From: Aldehydirespirator sp965221215
GTDB taxonomy: Bacteria > Actinomycetota > Acidimicrobiia > Acidimicrobiales > Aldehydirespiratoraceae
DNA: 64,000 bases
Assembly: GCA_965221215.1 (NCBI GenBank)
Contig: OZ244872.1
Coordinates: 558,001-622,000 of the forward strand
Direction of reading: 5' to 3'
Shown here: positions 8,835 through 16,146 of the stretch, piece after piece
How positions within the stretch are numbered: position 1 is the stretch's first letter
How the letters are laid out: the number at the start of each line of letters is the position of its first letter
Notes under the pieces: generated by a model
What the model was told of the DNA's origin: nothing
Seen by the model: the letters and a program-made list of their open reading frames with translations, nothing else
The model's database searches: none
Position numbers and translations under genes: made by a program

Positions 8835-10061
8835 ATGGGTGCTTGGCCTGCTGCGCAGTCGAAGATCGTGACAGTTCCCAACGAACTGTGGCGGAACTGG
8901 GACGAAGAGTCCACGCCGACCATCGAGGTCGCCCAGACCGTACCGCCCGAGATTGCCAGCATCTCGGTGCCGGCTGTGGATGATACGTCGGCGGGTGCGA
9001 TCGTGGCCGCCCAAGAGGCGACGGCGCAGTTGCACGCCCGCAGCGGCCAGGCGTCGGGAGTGCTCGGACACCTCAGCGCGGTGCTGATCCACGCCGACGC
9101 GGTGGCTTCGTCACAAATCGAGCACATCACGACTTCCTCTGAGCAACTAGCCGTCAAGCTCGCAGACCTCAGCGACGACGACACCGGCCGCTACCCCACC
9201 GACACCGAGCTGGTGGCGGCTAATGTTGCGGCCGCACTGTCGGCGCACCGAAGCCACGACCCCGTGTCGGCGGACTGGTTCCATCGCCTGCACCGTGAGT
9301 TGCTCGCAGCCGATCCGGAGATCGAGCCGCGCCACCGAGGCGCTTGGCGTGACGGCGCGGTGTGGATCGGGCGTAATCGGGCCGTGGCGGATTTCGAAGG
9401 GCCGCCCCATGGGCAGGTTCCGGCGCTGATGGACGACCTGGTCCGGTTTGCCCGGCGGGTCGACGTGCACCCGGTCCTGCATGCGGCCATCGCCCACGCC
9501 CAATTCGTGACGATTCACCCCTATGTCGACGGCAACGGACGCATCGGAAGGCTGTTGATTCACAAGCTGCTGCCAGCCGGGCCGGCCCCGGTGCCGGTCG
9601 CTCACGGGCTGCTGTCGGATCCGTCGAGGTATGTGGCGGGACTGACCAGCTACCGCTCGGGGGAACTTGATGCCTGGGTGGGCATATTCGCCGACGCAAT
9701 CACGGTGGCTGCGGCTACTGCGTCGCGACTCGTGGAGCGTCTGGATTCCCTGCGGAGCGACTATCAGTGCCGGGTGCGCACCCGCCGGGGCTCGAGTGTT
9801 CCGCAGGTCATCGACATGCTGTTGGACAATCCCGCGGTTACTGCGCAGTCGATCGAGGAGGATCTAGGCGTGACGTCGGCCCGCGCCGGACAGATCCTCC
9901 ATCGCTTAGCCGATGCCGGGATCCTGCACTCCAGCCCCCACAAGGCCGGACGCTCAAGGGTATGGATCGCCCCCGAGGTCATCGACGCGGTCGATGTGAT
10001 CAACGCCACGACTCCTCGGCGTCCGCTGCCTGAAGCCGTGGCAACCGACCCGCACACCTGA
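8835..10061 (+). CDS. Fic domain protein with C-terminal winged helix (putative AMP-transferase)
   Basis: 408 residues. Two in-frame ATGs compete. AGGAGG at 8820-8825 directly abuts ATG 8826 but is 9 nt from ATG 8835, so 8835 is preferred. The catalytic Fic motif HPYVDGNGRIGR lies at about 228-239 and is complete (His, Asp, Gly-Asn-Gly-Arg), so the enzyme should transfer AMP or another NMP to a target hydroxyl. The inhibitory helix has ASSQIEH (Ser92/Glu96) with His where the consensus has Gly/Asn. The C-terminus (residues ~325-395) is a MarR-like winged helix (TAQSIEEDLGVTSARAGQILHRLADAG), suggesting DNA binding and autoregulation. Targets are unknown. It lies at the edge of a mosaic accessory patch. 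Confidence 0.88.
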   Translation: MGAWPAAQSKIVTVPNELWRNWDEESTPTIEVAQTVPPEIASISVPAVDDTSAGAIVAAQEATAQLHARSGQASGVLGHLSAVLIHADAVASSQIEHITTSSEQLAVKLADLSDDDTGRYPTDTELVAANVAAALSAHRSHDPVSADWFHRLHRELLAADPEIEPRHRGAWRDGAVWIGRNRAVADFEGPPHGQVPALMDDLVRFARRVDVHPVLHAAIAHAQFVTIHPYVDGNGRIGRLLIHKLLPAGPAPVPVAHGLLSDPSRYVAGLTSYRSGELDAWVGIFADAITVAAATASRLVERLDSLRSDYQCRVRTRRGSSVPQVIDMLLDNPAVTAQSIEEDLGVTSARAGQILHRLADAGILHSSPHKAGRSRVWIAPEVIDAVDVINATTPRRPLPEAVATDPHT

Positions 10062-10105
10062 CCCTCCGATCGACTTCGATGTCGGGGTATGGCCCTGGAC
10101 CATGA

Positions 10106-10151
10106 GCGTCGGAGTTGTAGCGAAAGTAGCGTCGGAATTGTAGTGCAGTCA
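10106..10151 (+). repeat. Two tandem 23-bp repeats (orphan copies of the ATPase upstream repeats)
   Basis: The units start at 10106 and 10129, each beginning GCGTCGGA(G/A)TTGTAG. They match the three units at 11894-11962 that abut the ATPase start. Here no gene follows: 3' of the array lies the truncated MTHFR copy in the opposite orientation. The array is therefore probably the relic of an upstream region whose gene was lost in the rearrangement. Confidence 0.75.
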
Positions 10152-10173
10152 CCTGCGATGGCTGGCTGACCAC

Positions 10174-10883
10174 ACCGGAGGGGGTTAGCTGGGGTGGGAT
10201 TGCTGCCAGGTTACGGTGGCGGCTACTTGGTTGAAGGTGAAGACGTGCAGGCCGGTCACGCCCAGGTCTTCCAGGGACGGGCTTAGGGCGGTGAGGATGT
10301 GGTCGGGGTCGTAGTTCGGTGAGGTCATCAGCTTCATGACTGCGGCCCGGTTCTTGCGCAGGTACCGCAGCGACGGCCCCACTCCCAGGCGGGCGCCCAT
10401 CGATAGCAGCTTGGCTCGGTCCACCACCCCCGAGATCCCCAGATGCACCGGCAGCGTCAGGCCCGCGGCCCGCTCGCCTCGCAGCCAGTTCGCGATGCGG
10501 TCGGGGTCGAAGCACATCTGGGTGCTGCAGTAGCCCTCCACGCCGGCGTCGGCCAGCAGGGTCTGCTTGGCGTGCAGGGCCTCGTGCAGCACTCCGTCGG
10601 AGATCAGCGGATGGCCGTGCGGGTAGGCGGTCACGCCGATGGCGCTCAGCCCGTGGTCGCACTCCAGCATGTCCCGCAGGAAGGCCGACGCCTCGCTGTA
10701 GGCGCCCGGCGCCTCGACGTCGCCGCCGACCAGGAACATGGTCGACACCCCCGCCGACCGGAACCAGCCCGCCAGTTCCGCCACTCGGGCCCGGTCGGGC
10801 GCCAGCCGGGCCGAGATGTGCGGGACAGCCTCGTAGCCCGCCTCCAGCAGCCGCTCGGTGATCTCGCAGGTGGCGTCCTGGCC
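10174..10883 (-). pseudogene. Truncated duplicate of the MTHFR gene (C-terminal three quarters)
   Basis: This 710-bp segment is a near-identical direct repeat of 13322-14031. It differs mainly in small clusters around 10600-10620 and 10790-10880. On the - strand it encodes MTHFR residues from Gly62 to the normal end (stop at 10185). The first 61 residues, including the catalytic Glu33 in TFEVIPLKS, are replaced by an in-frame join to a class II aldolase fragment (RVPFERAQPS followed by GQDATCE). A short duplication just upstream puts a TGA in frame. The product would lack the catalytic core, so the copy is inactive as MTHFR. Confidence 0.85.
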
Positions 10884-10885
10884 AG

Positions 10886-11124
10886 AGGGCTGGGCCCGCT
10901 CGAAGGGAACCCGGTTGCCTCAAAGGGAACCCGGTTGCGCAGCAGCCACATGTGGTCGCGCCGCTCGGTGTCGCGGCAGGTGATGTGGCCGTAGCCCAGT
11001 TCCCCTCACTGCTGGGCGGCGAACAGCCGCTAGGAGGCAGCAAGATCATCCAGCAGCCGAGCCTGCTCCGCGACAGGATCAGCCAACACCGGCTCAACGA
11101 CCGGCCAGTCGCTCTCAGCCAGCC
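10886..11124 (-). pseudogene. Remnant of a class II aldolase gene (N-terminal part)
   Basis: On the - strand this segment resembles the first ~75 codons of the aldolase at 6441-7205 (WPVVEPVLADPVAE, WLLRNRVPFERAQPS), but it is diverged. It carries a TAG in the region matching YRLFAALRW, other substitutions, and an internal tandem duplication of about 20 bp around GGGAACCCGGTTGC (10908-10938). It joins the MTHFR fragment at 10884. It is not a functional gene. Confidence 0.7.
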
Positions 11125-11183
11125 TGTCAGGCGATGTCACTACCCCGTCTTGTCACTGTTGCCAGCTGCTTGCGCCGGTCGGT

Positions 11184-11380
11184 TCAGGCGCTGAGCGCCT
11201 CGGGCCTCGTATCTGGGACGGCCGGGTCTAGCTTGGTCAACCGCCGGATATTGGTCCCTACGCGCTTGGGCTGCACAAGCTCTTCAGTGGTCGGGGCTGC
11301 ACCCAACTCGGTGAGCGTCGTGGCTCGATTGAGCATCGTGGTCTCCAGAGTGCCGAGGCTGTCGTTTACGCATTTGCAGC
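11184..11380 (-). pseudogene. Probable C-terminal remnant of an RmuC-like gene
   Basis: On the - strand an open segment of ~60 codons ends at TGA 11184-11186 and reads VNDSLGTLETTMLNRATTLTEL and onwards to ALSA. The spacing of Asn, Ser-Leu and the following helix resembles the RmuC C-terminus (NKGVGSLEGRVMPQARRFE). An in-frame TAG lies just upstream. The order and distance to the aldolase remnant copy the intact rmuC-aldolase arrangement at 7.2-8.7 kb. Similarity was judged by eye and is weak on its own. Bases 11381-11456, before the next gene, hold nothing I recognise. Confidence 0.4.
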
Positions 11381-11456
11381 CGTCCGGAGACTATTGTCGA
11401 CCCTAGCGACGCGCTTCGCGTAACTCTCCGGGAATCCAGGGCGGTTCACGGCTCGG

Positions 11457-11813
11457 TCATGACAGTGTCTCAAGGCGGGCCGCGTCGTGGGCTTCCCATT
11501 CGCGGTCCCAGCGTTCACGCGCCCGCCCCCTTGCCCTCTCGGTCTTGAACTTGTTCACTTCCTGCCGCAAGTCTTCCGCACGGAAGGTGTTGCAGTCGTC
11601 ACAGATCAGCCGGTCGCCGTCGTTGTTGAACAGGTAGAGCCGTTCGATGGCTCCGCACTGCATGCACGGTCCGTGGGGCGGCTCGTACAGCTCCGACTGG
11701 AGATCTCTCAGCGCCTTACGTTCGCGTAGGTACTCAGCGGTGCCGCGCCGTCGCCAATCCACCGGAAGCGACACGAGCGATACGCCAGTCACCTCGCGGT
11801 CTCGCAGCGCCAT
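11457..11813 (-). CDS. Small zinc-ribbon protein, unknown function
   Basis: 118 residues. A central CMQCGAIERLYLFNNDG...ICDDC pattern (two CxxC knuckles about 18 residues apart) indicates a zinc ribbon. It is flanked by highly charged helices (REVNKFKTERARGRARERWDREW) that suggest nucleic-acid or coiled-coil contacts. The stretch RRGTAEYLRE occurs inside the protein and again, in frame, immediately upstream of the chosen ATG. A TGA about 20 codons upstream bounds the frame, and no other ATG is available. It is divergent from the DUF4143-type ATPase gene and shares with it an intergenic region bearing 23-bp tandem repeats. Confidence 0.55.
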   Translation of the reverse strand: MALRDREVTGVSLVSLPVDWRRRGTAEYLRERKALRDLQSELYEPPHGPCMQCGAIERLYLFNNDGDRLICDDCNTFRAEDLRQEVNKFKTERARGRARERWDREWEAHDAARLETLS

Positions 11814-11846
11814 TTGTTCGCGTAGGTACTCAGCGGTGCCGCGCCG
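11721..11846. repeat. Two copies of a 30-bp direct repeat at the 5' end of the zinc-ribbon gene
   Basis: An identical 30-bp sequence beginning TTCGCGTAGGTACTCAGCGG occurs at 11721-11750 and 11817-11846, a period of 96 bp (32 codons, frame-preserving), with weaker similarity continuing on both sides. It indicates a recent in-frame partial duplication at the start of the gene. Confidence 0.8.
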
Positions 11847-11893
11847 TTGCCAGTAGTACGAACGTCGCTCTCAACGGAGTCGAGTACGGGGCC

Positions 11894-11962
11894 GCGTCGG
11901 AATTGTAGCAAAAGTAGCGTCGTAATTGTAGTGTAACTAGCGTCGCTACTGTAGTGTTCTGG
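11894..11962 (+). repeat. Three tandem 23-bp repeats abutting the ATPase start codon
   Basis: Units start at 11894, 11917 and 11940. Each begins GCGTCG followed by (G/T/C)(A/T)A(T/C)TGTAG, then a variable AT-rich tail. The last unit ends one base before ATG 11964. The arrangement suggests an operator array read by a DNA-binding protein, or part of a leaderless promoter region, controlling the ATPase and possibly the divergent zinc-ribbon gene. A two-unit copy stands at 10106-10151. Confidence 0.7.
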
Positions 11963-11963
11963 C

Positions 11964-13223
11964 ATGGAGTATCTCCCGCGGGTAGTCGACACGGAACTCG
12001 ATGCGCTCGCTGAAGCACCAGCCGTGTCAATCGAAGGTGCCCGCGGCGTAGGGAAGACCGTGACCGCGGCGCGGCGAGCACAAACCGTGCACCGACTGGA
12101 TGATCCAGGTCAAATGGAGGTGATCGGCAGCAATCCGCATCGAGTGATTGACGGCGATCCGCCGGTGCTCATTGACGAGTGGCAGCGGCTGCCGGTCTCG
12201 TGGGATCTGGTGCGACGCGCCGTGGACGCCGATCCTCAGCCGGGACGCTTCCTCCTAACCGGATCAACGACGCCCGCAGAGACACCCACCCACACTGGAG
12301 CCGGCCGCATCATTACCATGCAGATGCGGCCGCTGTCTGTCGCTGAACGTAGGCTTGCCACTCCCACAGTCAGTCTTGATGACCTACTTGCGGGCGACCG
12401 CCTCCGCCTTGAGGGGGCAGCAGATGTAGGTGTGGAGCAGTACACCGACGAGATCGTCAGATCGGGTTTCCCGGGGATCCGGCCGTGGCCAGACCGAGTC
12501 CGGCGCGGCCTGCTTGACGGCTACATCGACCAAGTCCTCAACCACGACATCCATCAGTTCGGTCACACGTTCCGTGATGGCGGATCGTTGCGAAGATGGA
12601 TGACCGCCTACGCGGCTGCGGTGTCTACGCCCGCCTCGTTTGAGAAGATTCGCGATGCCGCGTCGGCGGGCGAAGCTGACAAGCCGGCGCGCACGACCAC
12701 GATCCCATATCGGTCCGCTCTCGAAGGTCTGCGACTGATCGAGGAGGTTCCTGCGTGGCTACCCACTCTGAACCGGTTGAGACGTCTGGCATCGGCGCCC
12801 GTACATCAGCTGGTGGACCCGGCGCTCGCGGCTCGGCTACTAGGCGTTGGCACCGAGGCGCTACTCGCCGGAGTCGACGGATGGGAGGGCGACGGGACGC
12901 TGCTCGGAGCGCTGTTCGAGTCGCTCATGACTCTGTCCGTGCGGGTATACGCGCAGGCTTGCGAGGCGCGGGTGCACCACCTGCGCACTCAGGGCGGCGA
13001 GCACGAGGTCGATCTGATCGTCGAGCGCGCCGACGGGGCTGTTGTGGCGCTGGAAATTAAGTTGAAGGCGGTCGTCGGAGACGGAGACGTTCGTCATCTG
13101 CGCTGGCTGGGCGATCAGATCGGTCCTCGGATGCTGGATGCCGTGGTGCTGTCTACAGGCCGACAGGCCTACCGAAGATCAGACGGGATCGGAGTGATCC
13201 CCGCGGTGCTGCTCGGCCCCTGA
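11964..13223 (+). CDS. AAA ATPase of the AAA_14/DUF4143 type
   Basis: 419 residues. Walker A GARGVGKT lies at 25-32, Walker B PVLIDEW at about 67-73, and a sensor-like LLTGST follows. The C-terminal DUF4143-type region ends with EHEVDLIVE...VVALEIKLK, a PD-(D/E)xK-like arrangement (Asp, then Glu-x-Lys). These cytosolic P-loop ATPases are widespread, often solitary and accessory, and their role is not established; nuclease or stress-related roles have been proposed. The tandem repeats before the start suggest tight control. It sits between the two MTHFR copies, so the interval has been rearranged or inserted. Confidence 0.88.
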   Translation: MEYLPRVVDTELDALAEAPAVSIEGARGVGKTVTAARRAQTVHRLDDPGQMEVIGSNPHRVIDGDPPVLIDEWQRLPVSWDLVRRAVDADPQPGRFLLTGSTTPAETPTHTGAGRIITMQMRPLSVAERRLATPTVSLDDLLAGDRLRLEGAADVGVEQYTDEIVRSGFPGIRPWPDRVRRGLLDGYIDQVLNHDIHQFGHTFRDGGSLRRWMTAYAAAVSTPASFEKIRDAASAGEADKPARTTTIPYRSALEGLRLIEEVPAWLPTLNRLRRLASAPVHQLVDPALAARLLGVGTEALLAGVDGWEGDGTLLGALFESLMTLSVRVYAQACEARVHHLRTQGGEHEVDLIVERADGAVVALEIKLKAVVGDGDVRHLRWLGDQIGPRMLDAVVLSTGRQAYRRSDGIGVIPAVLLGP

Positions 13224-13321
13224 TCCCGATGTAGTCGCATCACGAAGCGAACACCCACCCAAGGAATCGCAGCGTGGAGCGCCGCCTTGGGGCCCCATAC
13301 TGCCAATTGCCGGTGCGGCGG

Positions 13322-14031
13322 GCCGGAGGGGGTTAGCTGGGGTGGGATTGCTGCCAGGTTACGGTGGCGGCTACTTGGTTGAAGGTGAAGACGTGCAGGC
13401 CGGTCACGCCCAGGTCTTCCAGGGACGGGCTTAGGGCGGTGAGGATGTGGTCGGGGTCGTAGTTCGGTGAGGTCATCAGCTTCATGACTGCGGCCCGGTT
13501 CTTGCGCAGGTACCGCAGCGACGGCCCCACTCCCAGGCGGGCGCCCATCGATAGCAGCTTGGCTCGGTCCACCACCCCCGAGATCCCCAGATGCACCGGC
13601 AGCGTCAGGCCCGCGGCCCGCTCGCCTCGCAGCCAGTTCGCGATGCGGTCGGGGTCGAAGCACATCTGGGTGCTGCAGTAGCCCTCCACGCCGGCGTCGG
13701 CCAGCAGGGTCTGCTTGGCGTGCAGGGCCTCGTGCAGTACCTCGTCCGCGATCAGCGGATGGCCGTGCGGGTAGGCGGTCACGCCGATGGTGCTAAGCCC
13801 GTGGTCGCACTCCAGCATGTCCCGCAGGAAGGCCGACGCCTCGCTGTAGGCGCCCGGCGCCTCGACGTCGCCGCCGACCAGGAACATGGTCGACACCCCC
13901 GCCGACCGGAACCAGCTCGCCAGTTCCGCCACTCGGGCCCGGTCGGGCGCCAGCCGGGCCGAGATGTGCGGGATGGCTTCGTGGCCCGCCTCCAGCAGCC
14001 GCTCGGTGATCTCGCAGGTGGCATCCTGGCC
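13322..14031. repeat. 710-bp direct repeat, intact-gene copy (partner at 10174-10883)
   Basis: This is the second arm of the long direct repeat, in the same orientation, offset by 3148 bp. Homology starts at CCGGAGGGGGTTAGC just 3' of the MTHFR stop and ends within codon 62 of MTHFR. The two arms enclose the aldolase and RmuC remnants, the zinc-ribbon gene and the ATPase. Recombination between them would delete or amplify that 3.1-kb interval. Confidence 0.9.
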
Positions 14032-14214
14032 CTTGGCCGGCGACGCCGTCACCGAAACTCGGGCACCGGCCGGGAGGGCCTCGATCGCCGCGTCGAGGCT
14101 CTTGAGCGGGATCACCTCGAAGGTCAAGTCCCGCACCAGGGCCAGCCGGCACTGTCGGGCGGCGACGGCCTCAACCGTCTGCGGGGCGCGCCGCAGCTTG
14201 GGCAGCATCAGCAC
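13333..14214 (-). CDS. Methylenetetrahydrofolate reductase (MetF family)
   Basis: 293 residues, close to E. coli MetF in length. The catalytic Glu equivalent (E33 in TFEVIPLKS) and the flavin-contact Asp in VGGDVEAPG (D116) are present. So are IPHISARL and the C-terminal TGLHVFTFNQ strand that closes the TIM barrel. It reduces 5,10-methylene-THF to 5-methyl-THF, or runs in reverse during methyl-group oxidation. It is only moderately like canonical MetF at the N-terminus. It lies 34 nt downstream of fhs on the same strand, a likely operon. The 3' three quarters were duplicated at 10174-10883. Confidence 0.87.
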   Translation of the reverse strand: MLMLPKLRRAPQTVEAVAARQCRLALVRDLTFEVIPLKSLDAAIEALPAGARVSVTASPAKGQDATCEITERLLEAGHEAIPHISARLAPDRARVAELASWFRSAGVSTMFLVGGDVEAPGAYSEASAFLRDMLECDHGLSTIGVTAYPHGHPLIADEVLHEALHAKQTLLADAGVEGYCSTQMCFDPDRIANWLRGERAAGLTLPVHLGISGVVDRAKLLSMGARLGVGPSLRYLRKNRAAVMKLMTSPNYDPDHILTALSPSLEDLGVTGLHVFTFNQVAATVTWQQSHPS

Positions 14215-14248
14215 TGGGCCTGCAGCTCGCCTGCGGCCGGTCGGCGGG

Positions 14249-15952
14249 TCAGCTCAGGCCGACGATGTTGCCGTCGGCGTCGATGTCGATCCCCTTCGCG
14301 GCCGGCACTCGGCCCAGGCCCGGCATGGTCCGCATGTCGCCGCAGATCGGGTACACGAACCCGGCGCCCACCGACGCCCGCACCTCGCGCACCGGCAGCG
14401 TCCATCCGGTCGGCGCGCCCTTGAGGGTCGGATCCGACGAGATCGACAGGTGGGTCTTGGCGATGCACACCGGCAAGTTCCCGAATCCGGCCTCGGTGTA
14501 GGTGGCCAGCTGCTTGTTGGCCGTGCTGGAGTACTCCACCCCGTCGGCGCCGTATACCCGGGTGGCCACCGTCTCGATCTTCGACTTCAGCGAAGCGTCG
14601 TCGGGGTACAGCACCGCGAATTCGCTGGGCTCCTCGGCTGCTTCGGCCACCGCTTCGGCCAGCGCGGTCGCGCCCCGGCCGCCGTCGGCGAAGTGGGTGG
14701 TGACCGCCGAGCGGGCATCGTACTCGGCCGCGATCTCGCCGATGGCAGCGATGTCGGCCGCGTGGTCCTCGGGGAACACGTTGATGGCCACCACCGGGGT
14801 GCAGCCGTGGATCCGCATGTTCTCGAGCTGCTTGCGCAGGTTGTCGCCGCCGGCGTGGACCTCGTCGGGGTTCTCGGCCAGCAGCGCCTCCGGCAGCGGC
14901 CGGCCGGCCACGATCCGGTGCTTGCCCGAGTGGGCCTTCAGGCCCCGCACGGTGGCCACCAGCACCGCCGCGTCGGGCGCGATCCCCGAGTAGCGGCACT
15001 TGATGTTGAAGAACCGCTCGGCGCCCATGTCGGCGCCGAAGCCGGCCTCGGTGAGCAGGAACTCCGACGTGCGGATCCCCACCTGGTCGGCCACGATCGA
15101 GGAGTTGCCGGTGGCGATGTTGCCGAACGGCCCGGTGTGCACCAGCGCGGGCGTGTTCTCCAGCGTCTGCATCAGGTTGGGCTTGATGGCCTCGCGCAGG
15201 ATCACCGCCATCGATCCGGCCGCCCCGATCTCCTCGGCGGTCACCGGGGTGCCGGCGGAGGTGTAGCCCACCACGATGCGGCCCAGCCGGGCCCGCAGGT
15301 CGTGCAGGCCGGTGCACAGCGCCAGCGCGGCCATCACCTCCGAGGCGGCGGTGATGTCGAAGCCCGACTCGCGGGGCACGCCGTCGAGCCGCCCGCCCAG
15401 CCCGAGCGTGATGTTGCGCAGCGCCCGGTCGTTCACGTCGAGCACCCGGCGCCAGGTGATGTTGTGGATGTCGAGCCCGGCCTCGTTGCCGTGGTACAGG
15501 TGGGCGTCGACCATGGCCGAGCACAGGTTGTGGGCCGCGGTCACCGCATGCATGTCGCCGGTCAGATGGAGGTTGAACAACTCCATCGGCACTACCTGGC
15601 TGTGGCCGCCGCCGGCCGCGCCGCCCTTGATCCCGAAGGTGGGGCCCATCGACGGCTGGCGGATGGCGATGGTGGCGCTGCGCCCGATGTGCTGGAAGGC
15701 CTGGCCCAGTCCGACGGTGGTGGTGGTCTTGCCCTCGCCCAGCGGGGTCGGGGTGATGGCCGACACCACCACGTAGCGGGCCCTCCGCCGCCCGGCGTCG
15801 GCCATGGCCTCGACCGCGTCGAGGCTCACTTTGGCCGCGCCGGCTCCGTAGGGCTCGAGCATCTCGGCCGGTATCCCGGCGTCGGCGGCGATCTCTCCGA
15901 GAGGCTTCAGGCTGGCCTGGGAGGCGATCTCCAGATCGGACGGAAACGGCAT
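14249..15952 (-). CDS. fhs: Formate--tetrahydrofolate ligase
   Basis: 567 residues, the full family length. The P-loop TPLGEGKTTT lies at about 70-78. TIAIRQPSMGPTFGIKGGAAGGG, a family hallmark, and the C-terminal GFVYPICGDMRTMPGL are also present. The enzyme interconverts formate + ATP + THF with 10-formyl-THF + ADP + Pi. With a methyl-oxidising flavoprotein upstream and a formate dehydrogenase nearby, the ATP-yielding direction to formate is plausible (inference). ATG 15952 is preceded by AAAGGAA. It is transcribed divergently from the dehydrogenase gene across a 113-bp gap holding two operator-like palindromes. Confidence 0.95.
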   Translation of the reverse strand: MPFPSDLEIASQASLKPLGEIAADAGIPAEMLEPYGAGAAKVSLDAVEAMADAGRRRARYVVVSAITPTPLGEGKTTTTVGLGQAFQHIGRSATIAIRQPSMGPTFGIKGGAAGGGHSQVVPMELFNLHLTGDMHAVTAAHNLCSAMVDAHLYHGNEAGLDIHNITWRRVLDVNDRALRNITLGLGGRLDGVPRESGFDITAASEVMAALALCTGLHDLRARLGRIVVGYTSAGTPVTAEEIGAAGSMAVILREAIKPNLMQTLENTPALVHTGPFGNIATGNSSIVADQVGIRTSEFLLTEAGFGADMGAERFFNIKCRYSGIAPDAAVLVATVRGLKAHSGKHRIVAGRPLPEALLAENPDEVHAGGDNLRKQLENMRIHGCTPVVAINVFPEDHAADIAAIGEIAAEYDARSAVTTHFADGGRGATALAEAVAEAAEEPSEFAVLYPDDASLKSKIETVATRVYGADGVEYSSTANKQLATYTEAGFGNLPVCIAKTHLSISSDPTLKGAPTGWTLPVREVRASVGAGFVYPICGDMRTMPGLGRVPAAKGIDIDADGNIVGLS

Positions 15953-16028
15953 CGTTGCCCTTCCTTTCGCAGCGGTCGGGCGCGGTGCCGGGTGGTTGGC
16001 ACGGCGCCGAGCCCGAGGGTAGCTTGTC

Positions 16029-16063
16029 GTTCCGTATCGCGGAACGATTCCGCATTACAGAAC
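16029..16063. promoter_or_regulatory. Two adjacent operator-like palindromes between fhs and the methyl-group dehydrogenase
   Basis: GTTCCGTATCGCGGAAC (16029-16045) is an almost perfect 17-bp palindrome whose arms extend to 7 bp (CGTTCCG/CGGAACG). One base later ATTCCGCATTACAGAAC (16047-16063) is a weaker copy, with 18 bp between centres. The first matches GTTCCGTATGCTGGAAC before folD. Sites of this TTCCG/CGGAA form and length are typical of IclR-type dimers, and an IclR gene ends this gene run. Binding itself is inferred. Confidence 0.6.
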
Positions 16064-16065
16064 AG

Positions 16066-16146
16066 ATGTGGCGCCTGCCCGAAGCAGACGCCGCAGCCTA
16101 TGAGCACCTGACCCGGTCGGCACGGCAGCAGGAGGATTGGTTGTGA
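16066..16146 (+). CDS. Possible 26-residue leader ORF coupled to the dehydrogenase gene
   Basis: An ATG at 16066 opens MWRLPEADAAAYEHLTRSAR..., which ends at TGA 16144-16146. That stop overlaps the GTG start (16143) of the next gene as GTGA, the geometry of translational coupling. Its codons are GC-rich at third positions like the neighbours. No clear ribosome site precedes the ATG, but it sits just 3' of the operator pair, so a nearly leaderless message is possible. It could equally be chance open frame. Confidence 0.35.
   Translation: MWRLPEADAAAYEHLTRSARQQEDWL

Noticed and set aside
11894..11962. Plasmid-type origin iterons
   Set aside because: The units directly abut an ATPase start, no replication initiator gene is present, and the context is chromosomal.
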